Assembly: GCA_027922465.2 (NCBI GenBank)
Contig: BQMF02000052.1
Span: forward strand, 434,001 to 498,000
Length of the DNA: 64,000 nucleotides
Source: Turritopsis dohrnii
Taxonomy: Eukaryota > Cnidaria > Hydrozoa > Anthoathecata > Oceaniidae
Direction of reading: 5' to 3'
Position 1 is the first letter of the stretch. Each line of letters starts with the position of its first letter. Positions 47,181-59,632 of the stretch are shown here, one piece after another. Under the pieces are notes generated by a model. The model was given only the letters and a program-made list of their open reading frames with translations, ran no database searches and was not told the DNA's origin. Position numbers and translations under genes: made by a program.

Positions 47181-49520
47181 GTGACGATTTAAGGGAAAAG
47201 GATAACAATCGCTTTTGTGATTATAATCTCAAAATCAATTTGCATATATAAATCGATTTTTTACAATTCAATCCCAAAATCGATTCCTGTGAATCTCAAA
47301 ATCGATTCTTGTGAATCCCAAAATCGATTCTAATGAATCTCAAAAGCAATTCTTGTGAATCTCAAAATCGATTCTTGTGAATCTCAAAATCGATTTTTTG
47401 AAGGCATAGATAGACTGTCGTTAATAGGTTTCGTTAAAGTCGTTTGTTTATATATTTCGGATACATAATACGCCATGTTTTGAAGTTCGAAAATAATCGC
47501 TGATAATTTTGTCGGGGAAAAGTGACGAAAAGTTTTCCTCTGTGAAACTTTCCCCCGACTGGGATACATTTATTTAATTATTAGCCAAATAGAAATAAAA
47601 AATTGTTATTTCAAACAGTGCCCGTCGATAGCAGCTGTAGCCATCGAAACCTAGTCATAATAAACTCGCTTGTTCATGACATGATAAACACTAATTAATT
47701 CAAATATATAGTGACTTTTATTTATTAAACGGAAATATTTTTCTAGCAATAAAAGGTTTCCCAAAAGCGTTTATTTCATTGATAATAATCGTCTACGTCT
47801 ACACTTTCATCGCTGCTCTTGAAGAGGCGGTTGTCGTTGTACCTCCACCAAATCTGAAAAGTGAAAAGTTTAAAAAGACCATGTTATTCGACTTTTTGAA
47901 ATGTACATGTACAGGCAGCACCCGTTCGTGTATTGAATTGCACTTGATGAGCTTGTTCTCATATTCAGTTGGTGATTAAAGATACAGCAGTTCCTTTGAA
48001 GGCGATCACAAGTAGAAACTGTCTACTATAATTCTTTTTTTAAGTTGTTCGACAGGATTGCTATTCTTTGAATCTCTTGGGGGAAAATGTTAACATTATA
48101 ATAGACAAAAAGACTTTTCGAAATTGATCATATCGTCAAGATTTTAGTGATCGTTATTGAGTTTTGTAACTTCATTACGATAATGTTTTTAGGTTCAACA
48201 TTTGGACGAAGGATGAATGCAGGAGGAGACAAATGAAAACATTTTAACGTCAGCTTGACGAGTTGCAGGAGTTCACTTTTGAAATACTCACCTTCGCTTA
48301 AATAAAATAATACCTGTTTCCATCAGTTTTTCATCATAGGTTTACGTGGATGATCGTCTGAAAGCTGTGTTTATAGTTTCTGTTAATAGTTTCTATTAAC
48401 TATGATTTCACTGAAATAACACGAAAACGAGTCTTACTGGTACCACTTAATGTTTTCATATTCTTTCGTAAGGTGAAGAAATGAATTCGTATAACGAATT
48501 ACTTAATTAATTAATTAATTAATTAATTAATCAAAATTACCTTAGCAATGGTGGTTGTTCTCCCTAGCAACAGCAACTTGGGGAATGATCACTTAATATA
48601 CAAGTTATCTTTCGTTATCAATTGAGCACGAAAACTAATATAATAGGTTGAGCATGTTTTTAATTGGATTTAAATCTTCCATCGGAAATTGCATTGAAGA
48701 GCACCATGGGTTCTCCATCGTTGATGCTTCAAGTAATTCATTCATTTGAACAACATGATTATGCAATACCACCTGCACGTTTCAAACTGGAAACATGTAG
48801 TTCGTGTAGTATTATTTTTATTACACATTATTATACGTAGACGTTTTATTTGGAGACGAAAGGAACAAAAAAATATTCAGTGATAAAGGCTTCTTAAAAA
48901 AGTTTTAAAAGCTCTACAATGACTACATGCGCGATTAAAAGTGCATCTGAGCTAACTCTAGGAGCGCAGCGAGTGCTACCGCGATCGCGCGCCTCATAAT
49001 TGGAAGACTTAACCTTTTATGTGTAATATGCTCTTACGTCAGGTTTTCTTCTTTTTTCTTCAAAATGTCTTACAAGCAAAATGTTTTGCTAGTGAGAAAC
49101 ACGGCGTAAGGGTTCATTATGTTAAAATTTTACATTAAGTCGTTACGTTAAAAGTGTCTAATACTAGAATTTCTTACGCCGTAATCTTAAGAAAAATAAT
49201 ATTACGCGAAATGGTTTTTCATTATTTAACTTTAATGTTTCAGAACAATTTCAAGTTATCGTTTCTGTATCAAAATTCCCTGGAATGTCACAAATCGATT
49301 TTGAGATTCAAGAAAATCGATTTTGAGATTCAAAAAAATCGATTTTGAGATTCTAGAATCGATTTTGAGATTACAAAGAATCGATTTTGAGATTCTTTGA
49401 AATCTTAAACATTCGATTGGAAATCTCATAATCGATTTCCTAGAATCGATTATTTAATCTCAAAATCAATTTTTGAAGAATCTCAAAAGCGATTGTTATC
49501 CTTTTCCCTTAAATCGTCAC
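47181..49520. mobile_element. TIR element with ATCGATTTTGAG subterminal repeats
   Basis: The inverted ends run from GTGACGATTTAAGGGAAAAGG through GATAACAATCGCTTTTG. Both subterminal zones carry many copies of AATCTCAAAATCGATT or its complement (47230-47400, 49290-49500). The true border is ambiguous: either GTGACG with flanking AAAT, or GGGAAAAGG with flanking TTAA (Kolobok/piggyBac style). It is 2.34 kb with no transposase. A TTAA simple repeat lies at about 48503-48532. Confidence 0.75.
48400..48990. repeat. direct duplication, copy inside the TIR element
   Basis: Diverged copy of 49845-50100: shared blocks include CTGGTACCACTTA, CAAAATTACCTTA, ATTGAGCAC-AAAACTAATATAATA, GTTGAGCATGTTTTTA and CTAACTCTAGGAGC in the same order. 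The partner lies outside the element. Confidence 0.7.
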
Positions 49521-49844
49521 AAATACTTTACAGGCCAAATTTAGCATAAGTGGTATTGAGCATGTAAACAACTTCTCAAAAGAAAATACATCCGTAGCTA
49601 ATGGATGAAAAAATCAACTAAACTAAAAAACAATGCTGAAAAAGTCAGCTGGCTGAGATTTATTTTCTATTTTGATTCTTTTTCTTCCAATTCAACTTCT
49701 TCTTTGGTTTGCATCATTTCATTTTAAATGAGTTCCATCAACGATGTTTTAGTTATTATTTTGAGAGTAAGTTTCGTAAATTTCTGTTTGTGGAAACCTC
49801 GGTTAAGCTTCCATTTCACTGATTGTAAAGAGAGTGGAAACTAA

Positions 49845-50100
49845 GATGCTTTTTAATTTCATTGAATAACATGAAAATGAGTCCTGCTGGTACCACTTAT
49901 GTTACAACAAAATTTCAAAATTACCTTATCAACGTGGCCGTTCTCAAATTGGTGAATAATCACTTGCACCTAAGTTATCCTTCATTGTCAATTGAGCACT
50001 AAAACTAATATAATAAGTTGAGCATGTTTTTAAAGAGTATCTACTGCGTGATTTAAAAGAGCATCTTAACTAACTCTAGGAGCACACCTCATAATGGACA
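49845..50100. repeat. direct duplication, copy between the TIR element and HEATR3
   Basis: Partner of 48400-48990, with the same blocks in closer spacing. It ends about 300 bp before the HEATR3 start codon and so lies in the presumed HEATR3 upstream region. Confidence 0.7.
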
Positions 50101-50416
50101 AGACTGGCTTCTGGAAAGAAAAAATCTATTGGTCAAAAAAATGAATGAAAAAAATGATGAAGTTAATAATGTTGGGTTGTTATTTATATGCTCAAAAATT
50201 ACAGATAAGTTGATTTCAAAGACATTTTAGAGAGTCTAGATTCCAAAATTTTTGTTATAACATACTTTGTGCACCGTACACAATTGCATATATGCACAGA
50301 GATTTATGTGCGTGATTTACTGCGTCAGCACACTTTCCTAAAATGAGAAAATTGTGCAAGGCAAAAGAGAACAAGCAGAAAGCATTTTAATATTTATGAT
50401 CTTAACTCCTTTAGAG

Positions 50417-53400
50417 ATGGGGAAAACAAATAAAAAGAAGAAACGAAAGCCAAAACCAAATAAAGCAACAGAAAATTCCAATAAGAGACTGGAATTTGCC
50501 CTGACGTCAGATATTGAAAGTGGTACTATAGAAAATGACCGTATGCAAGAAGTGCTTAAAATGGTAAGGAATATATGATTGATAGATAATCCTCCTGAAG
50601 CTTGGTTCTCACTGTGTTTAAAGTAACAATTACGATGAATACACAAATTAATGATTACAATGATTAGCATAGCAGGAAACACCTGTTGATGTTCACACTG
50701 TTAAATTGTTGTAGTAAAAATGTGTGCACTTGAAGAAAAAACAAGAGAGATGAAGATGAAATGATATGCTTTGTCTTGTTTTTTTTTTTCTAAATTGGAA
50801 CTAAATGCCAAAAAAGCAAAAATTTTAGGTGAGATCTATATGTTCTTGAAAAAAGAACTGGGAGAATATCACCAACTTGTTATGGGGAACTTAGGTGATC
50901 GCGAGTACTTTTGTCAGGTTTGCTATCGTATCGTCTGCCATACGAGTGTTTCTTTCTTCATAAGTGTTTCTTTTCCTTATAAAAAATTGTGTATATTTTT
51001 CAACTTTTTTCATAAAAACTCTCTTGTGAAAAGATGACACAACGATTGACAGGTGTTTATTGACATTCACACTAACCATTACACATCATAACCTACTATG
51101 ATAACTGCTGTAATCATTATTTTAAGCCCAGGGAGAACCAAACTTTACACATGCAAAGTTAACAAACGATGCACAGAATTATATTTCATTGAAATTATGG
51201 AGACAAAATATAAATTTGTGACAACACCAAAATCTTAGATGTGATATCTCTCTTTAATGGTTTCTTATAGTTTGACAGTCCTACTATTTGTTGATCAGTC
51301 TCTTGAAATCTGTCAAATAGTCAACATTCTCATAACTGCCACAAGATTTTACTTCTGCAACAAAGCTATACTCTATGTTATAGATCCTAGGTTTCAACCT
51401 CATTGTACCATTATCATCAATACTCTCCCATGCACAATTCTATCAGATTTCCATCTTTAGCTGTCACTTAGCTTCACTTCAGGCAAACAGACAAACTGAT
51501 CTTATATACACTCTGTATACTGTTCATAGTGACAAATTGAATTCATCTAGACTTCAAGGTGAAAACCTTGCTAAATTTACTTGGGTCATTGAGCATAAAT
51601 TATGTCATGTCACATTCTTTCAAACATTTTTATGTAAGATTTTCCTTCATGTTTATTCAACATGATTTTCATCCCAGGATCATCACAGTGATCACGTAAA
51701 ATCCAAACATTTTCAAGCAGCAAAAGAATCGTTTTCATTTTTGTTTTTATCATTTAGTTACTGGAACAAAGTTTCGATGAAGACGTAGTATCGGCTCTTG
51801 CAACATTATCTGGATTTGTTCAAGATCCAAAGGGGGTGAAAGTATTCCTATCACAGAATGGCATTGCCAAAGTATTACCGTTTTTCTTGCATACAAGTAC
51901 AGAAGTCAGACTGACGGCCGTCGGGTGTTTATTGTAAGTTTCAAAATGTTTTGTATAGTTTTTTGGATATCCATGAGGATGGTATACAGATTAAAAAAGG
52001 AATTTCAGGCCTGGTCGTAAGAAAATTAGCAGACGTGTGGTCATCGCACGCCTTAATTGACGATATCAGTTATGGCGTGCGCTCGTGTAAATGTTTAACA
52101 GACGTGCGATCAATTTTTTCCAGTTAAGATCAACGATCTTCATGCTGTATGATAATCAAGTCAAATTTGAAATGTGTAAAAAATAATGAGATTTTAACGA
52201 AGAATGAATTAATAAACACAAAACATTGTTTTCAAAGATTCGGAACGTAAAATGTTAGCTATAAAGATTACTTTGACGGTAAATAAAATTTATTCAAAAA
52301 TTAATAAAGAGGAAAAATAAAACCTGAAAATAAAAAATTTGTATTACTCTCCATCGTTTTGGTTTGAAGTTCAAATGGTGTTTGAATTAAATTAAAGACG
52401 TTTCCGTTCCATTAACTTGTCACCACCTGGCTGCCTATTATCTTAAAAGATTATTTTTTCGAAACTGCAACCTTGCGCATACTTTTGTAACTTAAAAGAA
52501 CGTTAAAAAGAAAGAGAAAACTACATAATACGTAATACATAATAAAATAGCGTGCATGAAGCTTCTTCTTCATTCCTTAGCGGATTTCGCTGAGTAGACT
52601 TGTTTCTACCAAACGAAGAAAATTTTTGAGCACTGATTTTTAATTCAAAACCACTACCGTATTCCAGAGCGATCGGAGACCTCACTACTGAAATGGCAGC
52701 AAAGTTTCGTTCCGTTATTGTAAAATTTAATCGTAGCACTTGAACAATTTCCGAAGCAAAACTTTCAACATTTTGGGGCAGATTTTTGTTGACTTTTAAA
52801 TAAATATTTGTTATTACACTTGTCATTACAAACCAGGCGTGCGATTGCCACACGCCTAAATTAATCTTGGCGTGTGTGGAGGCGTGCGCGTGCGATCGCA
52901 CGCCTCTTACGACCAGGCCTGAATTTGATGTTTAAAATAACAGCTTTTCTGTTTATCTCTCCATTGCTTTTTCCAACCAGTGATTTGACAAACACCTTTT
53001 TTAACTCATGATTTTTATACCAACGTACTCCCAGCAATGGTAATGGATCATCAACCGGGAATTGAGTCCACAATACTTAACTTGATTAGTGATAGCTATA
53101 TAACCTGTTGTTGATGTGATGTTATCACTCTATAGCTCATACTTACAACAAACTAGTGCATTGGCAACTTCTGTATGTAAACCTGTGAATTTAATTGGGA
53201 ATCAATATTGTACAAACATAGGTGTATACTTAGGTGGCACATTTGTTAAAAAACCTCTACGAACAAGTTCATTTCTATAGGATTATCCACACAATTTCAA
53301 TAAAAATGCTCTTCGTCGCGGTGACTTTTTGACAATTTTGCCCGATGGGTAAGCAAACTTTTTGTATAGATTTACAAACTATAAGAAAAGCAATTTTTGT

Positions 53401-56400
53401 TTTTAGAAATCTACTTTTAACAGGTGGAGATCAAATAGCAAACATATTGTTGAACAATGGAATTATCGATAATTTCATGATACTGTTCAGACAGGTAACA
53501 TTGATGCAGATGTTGTTCTATTATAACAGGAAATGTTCTTTTAAGGACAAGTATATCTTTCATGTAGGCCAATGATGTTTTGGTTCGAAACATTGGAGCT
53601 AATGTTTTGTCGCAGGAACAGATTTTAAGAGAAAGCAACTTTTTAATTGACGCACTGGATTTGTTAATCAACCTTTGGTAAAAACTGCTTGGGTTTTTGT
53701 CACAGTAAACGACTGCATTCTGAGTAATAGATTTTATGGTGTTGTTTTTGTTTAGTGAATATTCAAACATTGTTGTGGAATCTTTGAACTCACAGTTCTT
53801 ATTGGAATTTTTACATGGGATTTTGAAGAATGAATGTTACATTAACTCCCTAAGGATAAAGGCAGGTTAGCTGATGAATGTTACATTATCTCCCTAAGGA
53901 TAAAGGCAGGTTAGCTGCATTCCGTTCTATAAACGATTAATGGAGTGCCTATTAGCTGTCTGTCTGTGAATTTAAAGTTAGTAAATGTAATCCTCATGTG
54001 GTCCTCTGCTTTTCCGAAACCTGTTTTTAATGTTTTAATTCTGTTTTTTTATAGCATATTGTCTTTACTCTCTATCAGAAGAAAACCCTACCCTAAGGAA
54101 GCTGTTCAAATCACACCCAGGCGGCTTGCAAGAAATTCTTGATATAGCAACAAAAACAATGACTACTGACTTAATGCTCTTGTCAATTTTATTAGCAGGT
54201 AGCTCTTATTTAAATCAAAAAGATCTGTTTTTTAAAATAAATTATTTTCCTTGATCTATGTGATTTGTTATTTTCATTTGGTGCTCACTTCAGCCTCAAA
54301 ATTAGAATTTAGGACTAAGGTTATATTTATTGAGCTTGTTGGTTAAGATTCAAGTGAAAACTAACAAAGTATCAACATAGAGTTAGAGTTATTTTATAAC
54401 AACTATTCATGTGTAAAATTTGTTTATGAAAAGTTTGTTTGTTTGTTTGTTGTTTGATAAGGTCTGATTCATAATTCAACTGATCCTGGCGAGAAATCTG
54501 AAGAAGTGTTAAAACTTATCTCGCAATGCCTTGACTTCAATGTTGTGGATGTCTCGAGATCCATAAATGAAGAGAAAGTATGTATAGTATTTCATAAATT
54601 TAATCATAAAACCTGTTTACTACAAGTGATTAATAATTAAGTTACCTGTCAAATTTTTATATTATAAGCTTGACACTCGTTTTTGAATGTCGAGTTTTGT
54701 TTTCATGTCTTGCATGATAGAGGTGAATTTCAGGCTTGACCGTGCTTTATGTACATGTGTGCAACAATCTCTATAAATCACATTTTAGAATCAACTTAGG
54801 CATGTACAACTGGCTCTGGAAGCACAGTGCATATCATTGGAATTGCTATCCAATATGCTGTGCCAAAATGGTTGGTCAATCTTGTTCGTTTTTTCTATAA
54901 TTTCCATCTATTCATAAATGCAAAATTTGATTTACGGAAATGAAAGATCTTTTCACACTATCGCAACTGTCAAAACATCAAACTCTTACTTACCACCATC
55001 ATGTTTTGATTTTTCTCGAGCAGGTGAAGATGAGGAATGGGAAGAAGTGGAAAATGATGATGTAGATAGTGATGAAGAACTCCAGAGTGTCCAGGTTTAT
55101 CTGTAATCAATTATAAACTTTTCAGGATTGCCTTTTGATCTTTTGCAGTTACTTACAAGAATTAAATTATGATGAATGTTCCTCTCAAATAAGCATTTTA
55201 ACCAACACTTTTTACCAATCTTGAGATTTACATTTTTTAGCCAGATGATGATGATGCGTGTGTAAGCAGACTTGTACAACAAATTCACTCATTGGAGATA
55301 CCGAAGAAGGTAAGAAAGGAATTCAGTTATCTGGTGAAACACCGCCCTTTGGTTGAACTACAGTAAGATGCCAGTGTGGGCAGTCAGGGTTTAACACATA
55401 ATCAAGCCCTACATGCTATTACTAGTTTGTTTTGATTCACTCAGATCAATGCCCCATTTGAGAGTGTGATATCAAAGGTGTCTTTCGTAATCATAATCAC
55501 GTGTTCTGGGTCTTTGCATTGCTAGCATGGCCCTTGCTGATAACAGTTACAGCTGAGCAATGTAAATACTAAAGGAAAATTAGCCTCAAAAACATCTTTG
55601 GCTGAAACAAAAATTACGAATAAAATGGCTTTATCCAAAGGAGTTCTGATTCAGTTTCCACCGAACACGATGGCCTATATATGAACGAGCTGGAATATAC
55701 TGAGATAGAATGAAGGCTTTAGTTATTCCAAAGTATTATTCATCCCAGCGTAATACAGCACGAACTCACAAATGGCTAACCTTTCTTGTTTCTCTTACAT
55801 TTAAAAACACAATTAAAACTATTGGTCAAACAAACAAGTACATGGTTTATCATAAACGTTTAATCACTTATGCAAACGTAACCTTGTACGTAAAAGATCA
55901 TCATCAGTTTAAAAAAGATACCAAACTTTATTTGCTCATAACTCAACGAAACATAATGCTATGGAGCTGAAATTTGGAACGCAAGTTCGTCTTTAGCAAT
56001 ATTCAAACTATCAACAAAAAAAACAACATTAACTTTGATATTAATTCTCCTTTAAGGAATAAATACAAAATGGATAAATTTCTCAAAAACTTTATCTCCT
56101 CAATATACCTCAGTCATAAAGGGAAGACTAGAAGGATGACCAGATTTGACAATCAGCCAATCAGTTTCGACCTGGCTGACAAACCATGATATACCTTGAC
56201 CGGCATTGTGAAAAGGGAGAGTCTTACGATGTTGGCAAGGATGTGCCATTTACTTACAGTGCATTAATTCTATAGGTTTTGTTGAAATGTGGTGTGATGA
56301 ATCTTGATGTTATTCCAGTCGAGCTCACAGAAAAGTAAGTACACTTACTTATACGATAGGGTAACTTTAAGGCCTTTGTAATAATTTAACACTTGTGGGG

Positions 56401-59400
56401 TCTTAGTGGAGCGATGTTGTCCCAGTGGGCAAAATCGTCAAAAGGTCACTGCAACGAAGAGCGTTTTCATTGAACTAGTGTGTACATTTCTATAGAGAGA
56501 TACACCTTCTCAGAGATTTTTCAGCAAATTTACAACTTATGTTTTTGGCTACAACCTGACCCATGTGTGTCTTTATTCATAAGTATTTCTTTGCAAGTAT
56601 TCTGTGGGTTTTGATTAAAAAAATACTGCTCAGAATTTAGGGGTTAATAAAAACCAGGGCGTGAACTAATTGTCACAACTTCATCTGCATTCTTGTTTTC
56701 TAGTTTGACAAAAGTTCAGAATCGATCGTGGCAATGCCTGAGTAATTTGCTGTCTGCTAGCCCACACGAACTGTGTAACGATAAAGATGAACTTCAGAAA
56801 TTGTGGCAGTTAGCTGTGCACTGTGTGCTTTCGGATAATGGTATTATTTTTTTTTTGTATGGTGTCCAAGCAACATTAAAGGTGATCTGGTTTCCATAAC
56901 CTCTGACTTGATTAATTTTATTTTGATTAATTTTCATTTTGACGTTTGGCTGTGTTTGGCTCAATGTAATGACAATATTTATGAATGAAAACTTTCCTTA
57001 AATTGGAAAAATTTCAACAAACCTCACAGCAAGTAAATATAACTTTCCTGTGTGGTAGGTCTATGAAGTTGTGGATTGATAAAATGTCTGCATTCACCGT
57101 GCAAACGACAACGACATTCTAAGATTCATCTTCTTCAATCTTATTCTAATTTCATTGTTCGTAAACTTTAAAGTTCCAGAAAGCATTTTTATTCTTACAG
57201 GTACCACCCTGCAAAGTTCTCGTAGAGATGCTTTGGATGCGCTTTCGAGTGCTATGAGGTCGATCGTAGAGAAACAGCTGCAGCTGCGCTACCTTGAGGT
57301 AACTGAATATTGGTCAGAGGTTTCAAAAAACTTAATGGTTCTTTTTTTTTGCACTTGTAATCTATGAGTCCTCTCGGAATGGAAGGAAATCTTTTAATAA
57401 TGTTTTTTTTACTTAAACATTTCTTGTAGTGGAAGTCACAGTATCGAAGTACTAATACTTCAAAGGAAGAAAGTGTTTGCGGAAGAAAGTGTTTGCGGTT
57501 TTTGCGGTTTTGGCTCGAATCGAAAAAGTTTATTCCCGCAAAATGTTGTAATATTGGTAAACCGCAAAAGTTTTTTCCCGCATAATTTTCAAAATAATTC
57601 CAATTTTCATTAATTATTACAAGACAAATTCCTCCTACCTAAAAGCCTGTTTGTAGAAGTTCATTGACTCCAATTTCAATAAGTGATTTGATCTACTTTA
57701 TTTCGTGAAAATTTCGAGGTTTTTTTCGGCAAAATTGCATTTCGTGGCATTTTAAAAAGTTTTAAAAGTTTTAAAAGTTGCGAAATATTTTCTCCGTCGA
57801 AAAATTAAACGACGTTTGCCTAGTGAAGTTTTTCTGTCTTAAAATCTCCAACGTATAGATTTTGCTTTGTTTAGTATGAATGACACTGACAAAAAATGAA
57901 TAGTAACGGAGGAGAGCGAATCTGAGAGATACAATAATTACAATAGAACGCAAATTCAAATGTCAGTGAGTTTGTTTACAAAGTGTAGTAACTATCAAAA
58001 GAACAACGCGAAAATGGCGTCAATCTACTCTTTTAATGCAATCATTGCCTCTCGATGCTTTCATGTCTATAAAGAAGCAACTTCTCCGACGAAATTTTCC
58101 CTTCTAAGGTACTCTCGTTTAACAAGTGCAAAATGTTTTTCTCGCAAAAAAATGTAAACTGAGGAACCGCAAAAGTTCATTCCTGCAAAAAGGATTCATT
58201 TCCACGAACCGCAAAAGTTTTTTCCCGAAAAATGCAAAAACACTTTCTTCCTTTAAAGTGCTAATGCAGCCATGGTTAGTACCTTCGAGTGCGACCGCTG
58301 CAATTCGTGTTCGGGTCCAGTCGTGTCGTATCTCAATACTCCACTCCGATGCGCTTTGAAAGCAGCGTATAAGCCCATTAGAAACCATCGACTGACTGCA
58401 CACTGGCCTTCGGGCAAGTTAGAGCAATGCTATACGTATCTCTGGCGGCAAATCGAATACTTAGTTGCAAGTCGGCGGGCAGAAAAGCCAACCATTACGG
58501 ATGGACCCCCAAGAACTATAAGCTCCCAGTTACTTACTTACTATAAATGTTACGCGTTTGTATCAAAACATTTTAGACCAATATATTCATGTAGACTAAT
58601 ATATACATGTAGACATGTTAAAACGACTATCGACGAATTAAATTATACTAATATATTTCTTGACCAATCGTAGCAAATGTTGAATCAATCATCCTCGTGG
58701 ATGGCGAAATATTCACTGATAACATAAAGCTTTGTTTGTTACATAAAAATATCCGCCAACATCCGTTCTGTGCTGACGAATGGAATAGTGCTTGTATTTT
58801 ACAAAAGGGAATAATGATTGTATTTTACAGAATGTAATAATGATCGTATTTTACAGAATGGAATAATGCTTGTATTTTACAGACGATTTCTTCTCCTGAT
58901 ACTGTGGCAATGATTCATAAGGTTTTTTCACAAGACCTGATGCACACCACACAAATTAATTTCATCAGCATTCTCGGGATGATTGGAAAAACCGTGGCGA
59001 GTAAAGAAGATGCGAGTGGTATTTTACAGGTACTAACTCGAACTTTTAATTACTCGAACTTGATTTTTGTTTAATCTGAAGTTTATTCATTTTGTTAATT
59101 TATTGGTTTAATAATTATTTAATAATTACCTCAGTTTTCGATGTGTTTTCTAATTATCATATGCTAGTTATTGATTGGTTGATTGTTTAGGCCATCGGCA
59201 CTATTTTTGTGGATCTACTTCGCTCGAATTCGCTGAACCTTGTCGTCGTTGCCGAAACGTTAGACGCGACTTTTGATACGTTTGCTGACGGACCATCCGT
59301 CGATGTTGTTCTGCGAAATACAAATCTTATGGAAGCTTTAAAAACTCTTTCCCGGACTATAAGGAGCAAGGTAAACAGAATTTGCATATTTTGGACTATT

Positions 59401-59632
59401 TCGAATAATTTGCACTTGATATGGAAATCTTTTGTCACTGTAGTCACTGGGTCGTATTTGTATGGCGTTATTTCTCCGTCATTATTATTATTGCTTTTAA
59501 GAGCTCATCTTGTAGCTGTTTTTCATTTAGATGAAAACCGAAAGAAAAGACCTAGGCGATAACATCGGTATTGTCGATATGGCTCGATTAAACCTAAATC
59601 GGTTTATCAAATACAAAGGAAACAGTTGTTAA
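50417..59632 (+). CDS. HEATR3: HEATR3 (SYO1-like) ribosomal protein import adaptor, 16 exons, complete
   Basis: Exons: 50417-50563, 51758-51933, 53407-53494, 53568-53677, 53756-53865, 54055-54198, 54462-54577, 54789-54870, 55024-55094, 55241-55309, 56276-56334, 56704-56840, 57201-57298, 58883-59029, 59191-59370, 59531-59632. Phases agree throughout and give 611 residues (human HEATR3 is 680). It begins MGK with a Lys-rich tail, then Armadillo/HEAT-type helical repeats to the end, interrupted by an acidic segment (EDEEWEEVENDDVDSDEE) in the position of the human DDEWEELSSSDE stretch. The C-terminus keeps the family pattern (MARLNLNRFIKY). HEATR3/Syo1 carries RPL5 and RPL11 into the nucleus and hands them to 5S rRNA. 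The start codon was chosen because it is the first Met of the MGK-basic N-terminus. Divergent from DDX1. Splice oddities at exons 5 and 14 are listed separately. Confidence 0.95.
50598..51145. mobile_element. TIR element in HEATR3 intron 1
   Basis: The left end AAGCTTGGTTCTCAC and right end, the complement of AAGTTTGGTTCTCCC, continue with weaker inverted similarity for about 40 bp. It is 548 bp without a transposase, and its ends resemble those of the 7844-9474 element. Confidence 0.6.
52006..52921. mobile_element. hAT-like MITE in HEATR3 intron 2
   Basis: The inverted ends CAGGCCTGGTCGTAAGA and complement are exact over 17 bp and flanked by the 5-bp direct repeat AATTT (52001-52005, 52922-52926). 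GGCGTGCGATCGCACG-type words sit inside both ends. It is 916 bp. A 126-residue minus frame inside is not recognisable as a transposase. Confidence 0.82.
53231..53350. mobile_element. ~115-bp dispersed MITE, copy 2 (HEATR3 intron 2)
   Basis: Same orientation and block order as copy 1 (CATTTCTATAG..., TTTCAATAAAAATGCTCTTC, GGTGACTTTTTGAC). It ends about 55 bp before the exon 3 acceptor. Confidence 0.7.
53827..53916 (+). repeat. tandem duplication of the HEATR3 exon 5 splice donor
   Basis: A segment of about 43 bp covering the last 36 bases of exon 5 and the donor AAAGGCAG|GTTAGC is repeated once in tandem, with one base changed (TTAACTC against TTATCTC). Use of the first donor keeps the frame into exon 6. 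Use of the second would read through GGT TAG and stop. Confidence 0.88.
56420..56522. mobile_element. ~115-bp dispersed MITE, copy 3 (HEATR3 intron 11)
   Basis: Opposite orientation to copies 1 and 2: CCAGTGGGCAAAATCGTCAAAA, GTCACTGCAACGAAGAGCG, ACATTTCTATAGAGAG. It retains one GGGCAAAA-type end. Confidence 0.65.
57457..58260. mobile_element. TIR element with CGCAAAAGTTTTTTCCCG subterminal repeats (HEATR3 intron 13)
   Basis: The inverted ends read ACTTCAAAGGAAGAAAGTG and the complement of ACTTTAAAGGAAGAAAGTG. CTAAT is present on both outer sides (57452-57456 and 58261-58265), a possible target duplication. Words like CCGCAAAAGTTTTTTCCCGC recur near both ends. About 0.8 kb with no recognised transposase. 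Confidence 0.68.
58263..58680. other. GC-richer intron segment of unknown nature
   Basis: A plus-strand frame at 58272-58673 has Cys-rich beginnings (CDRCNSCSG) but no family resemblance, and the HEATR3 reading frame does not need it. Base composition is clearly less AT-rich than the surrounding intron. It may be a retroposed fragment or an unrecognised exon. Confidence 0.3.
58805..58882 (+). repeat. 26-bp tandem repeat duplicating the HEATR3 exon 14 acceptor
   Basis: Three units of 26 bp, plus a degenerate fourth upstream, each end in TATTTTACAG, giving AG acceptors at 58829-58830, 58855-58856 and 58881-58882. Only the last keeps the reading frame. The middle one would add 26 bases and shift frame, and the first reaches a TAA. 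Confidence 0.88.

Noticed and set aside
58272..58673. 133-residue frame as an extra HEATR3 exon
   Set aside because: Exons 13 and 14 join in phase and match the family without it; kept only as an unassigned block.
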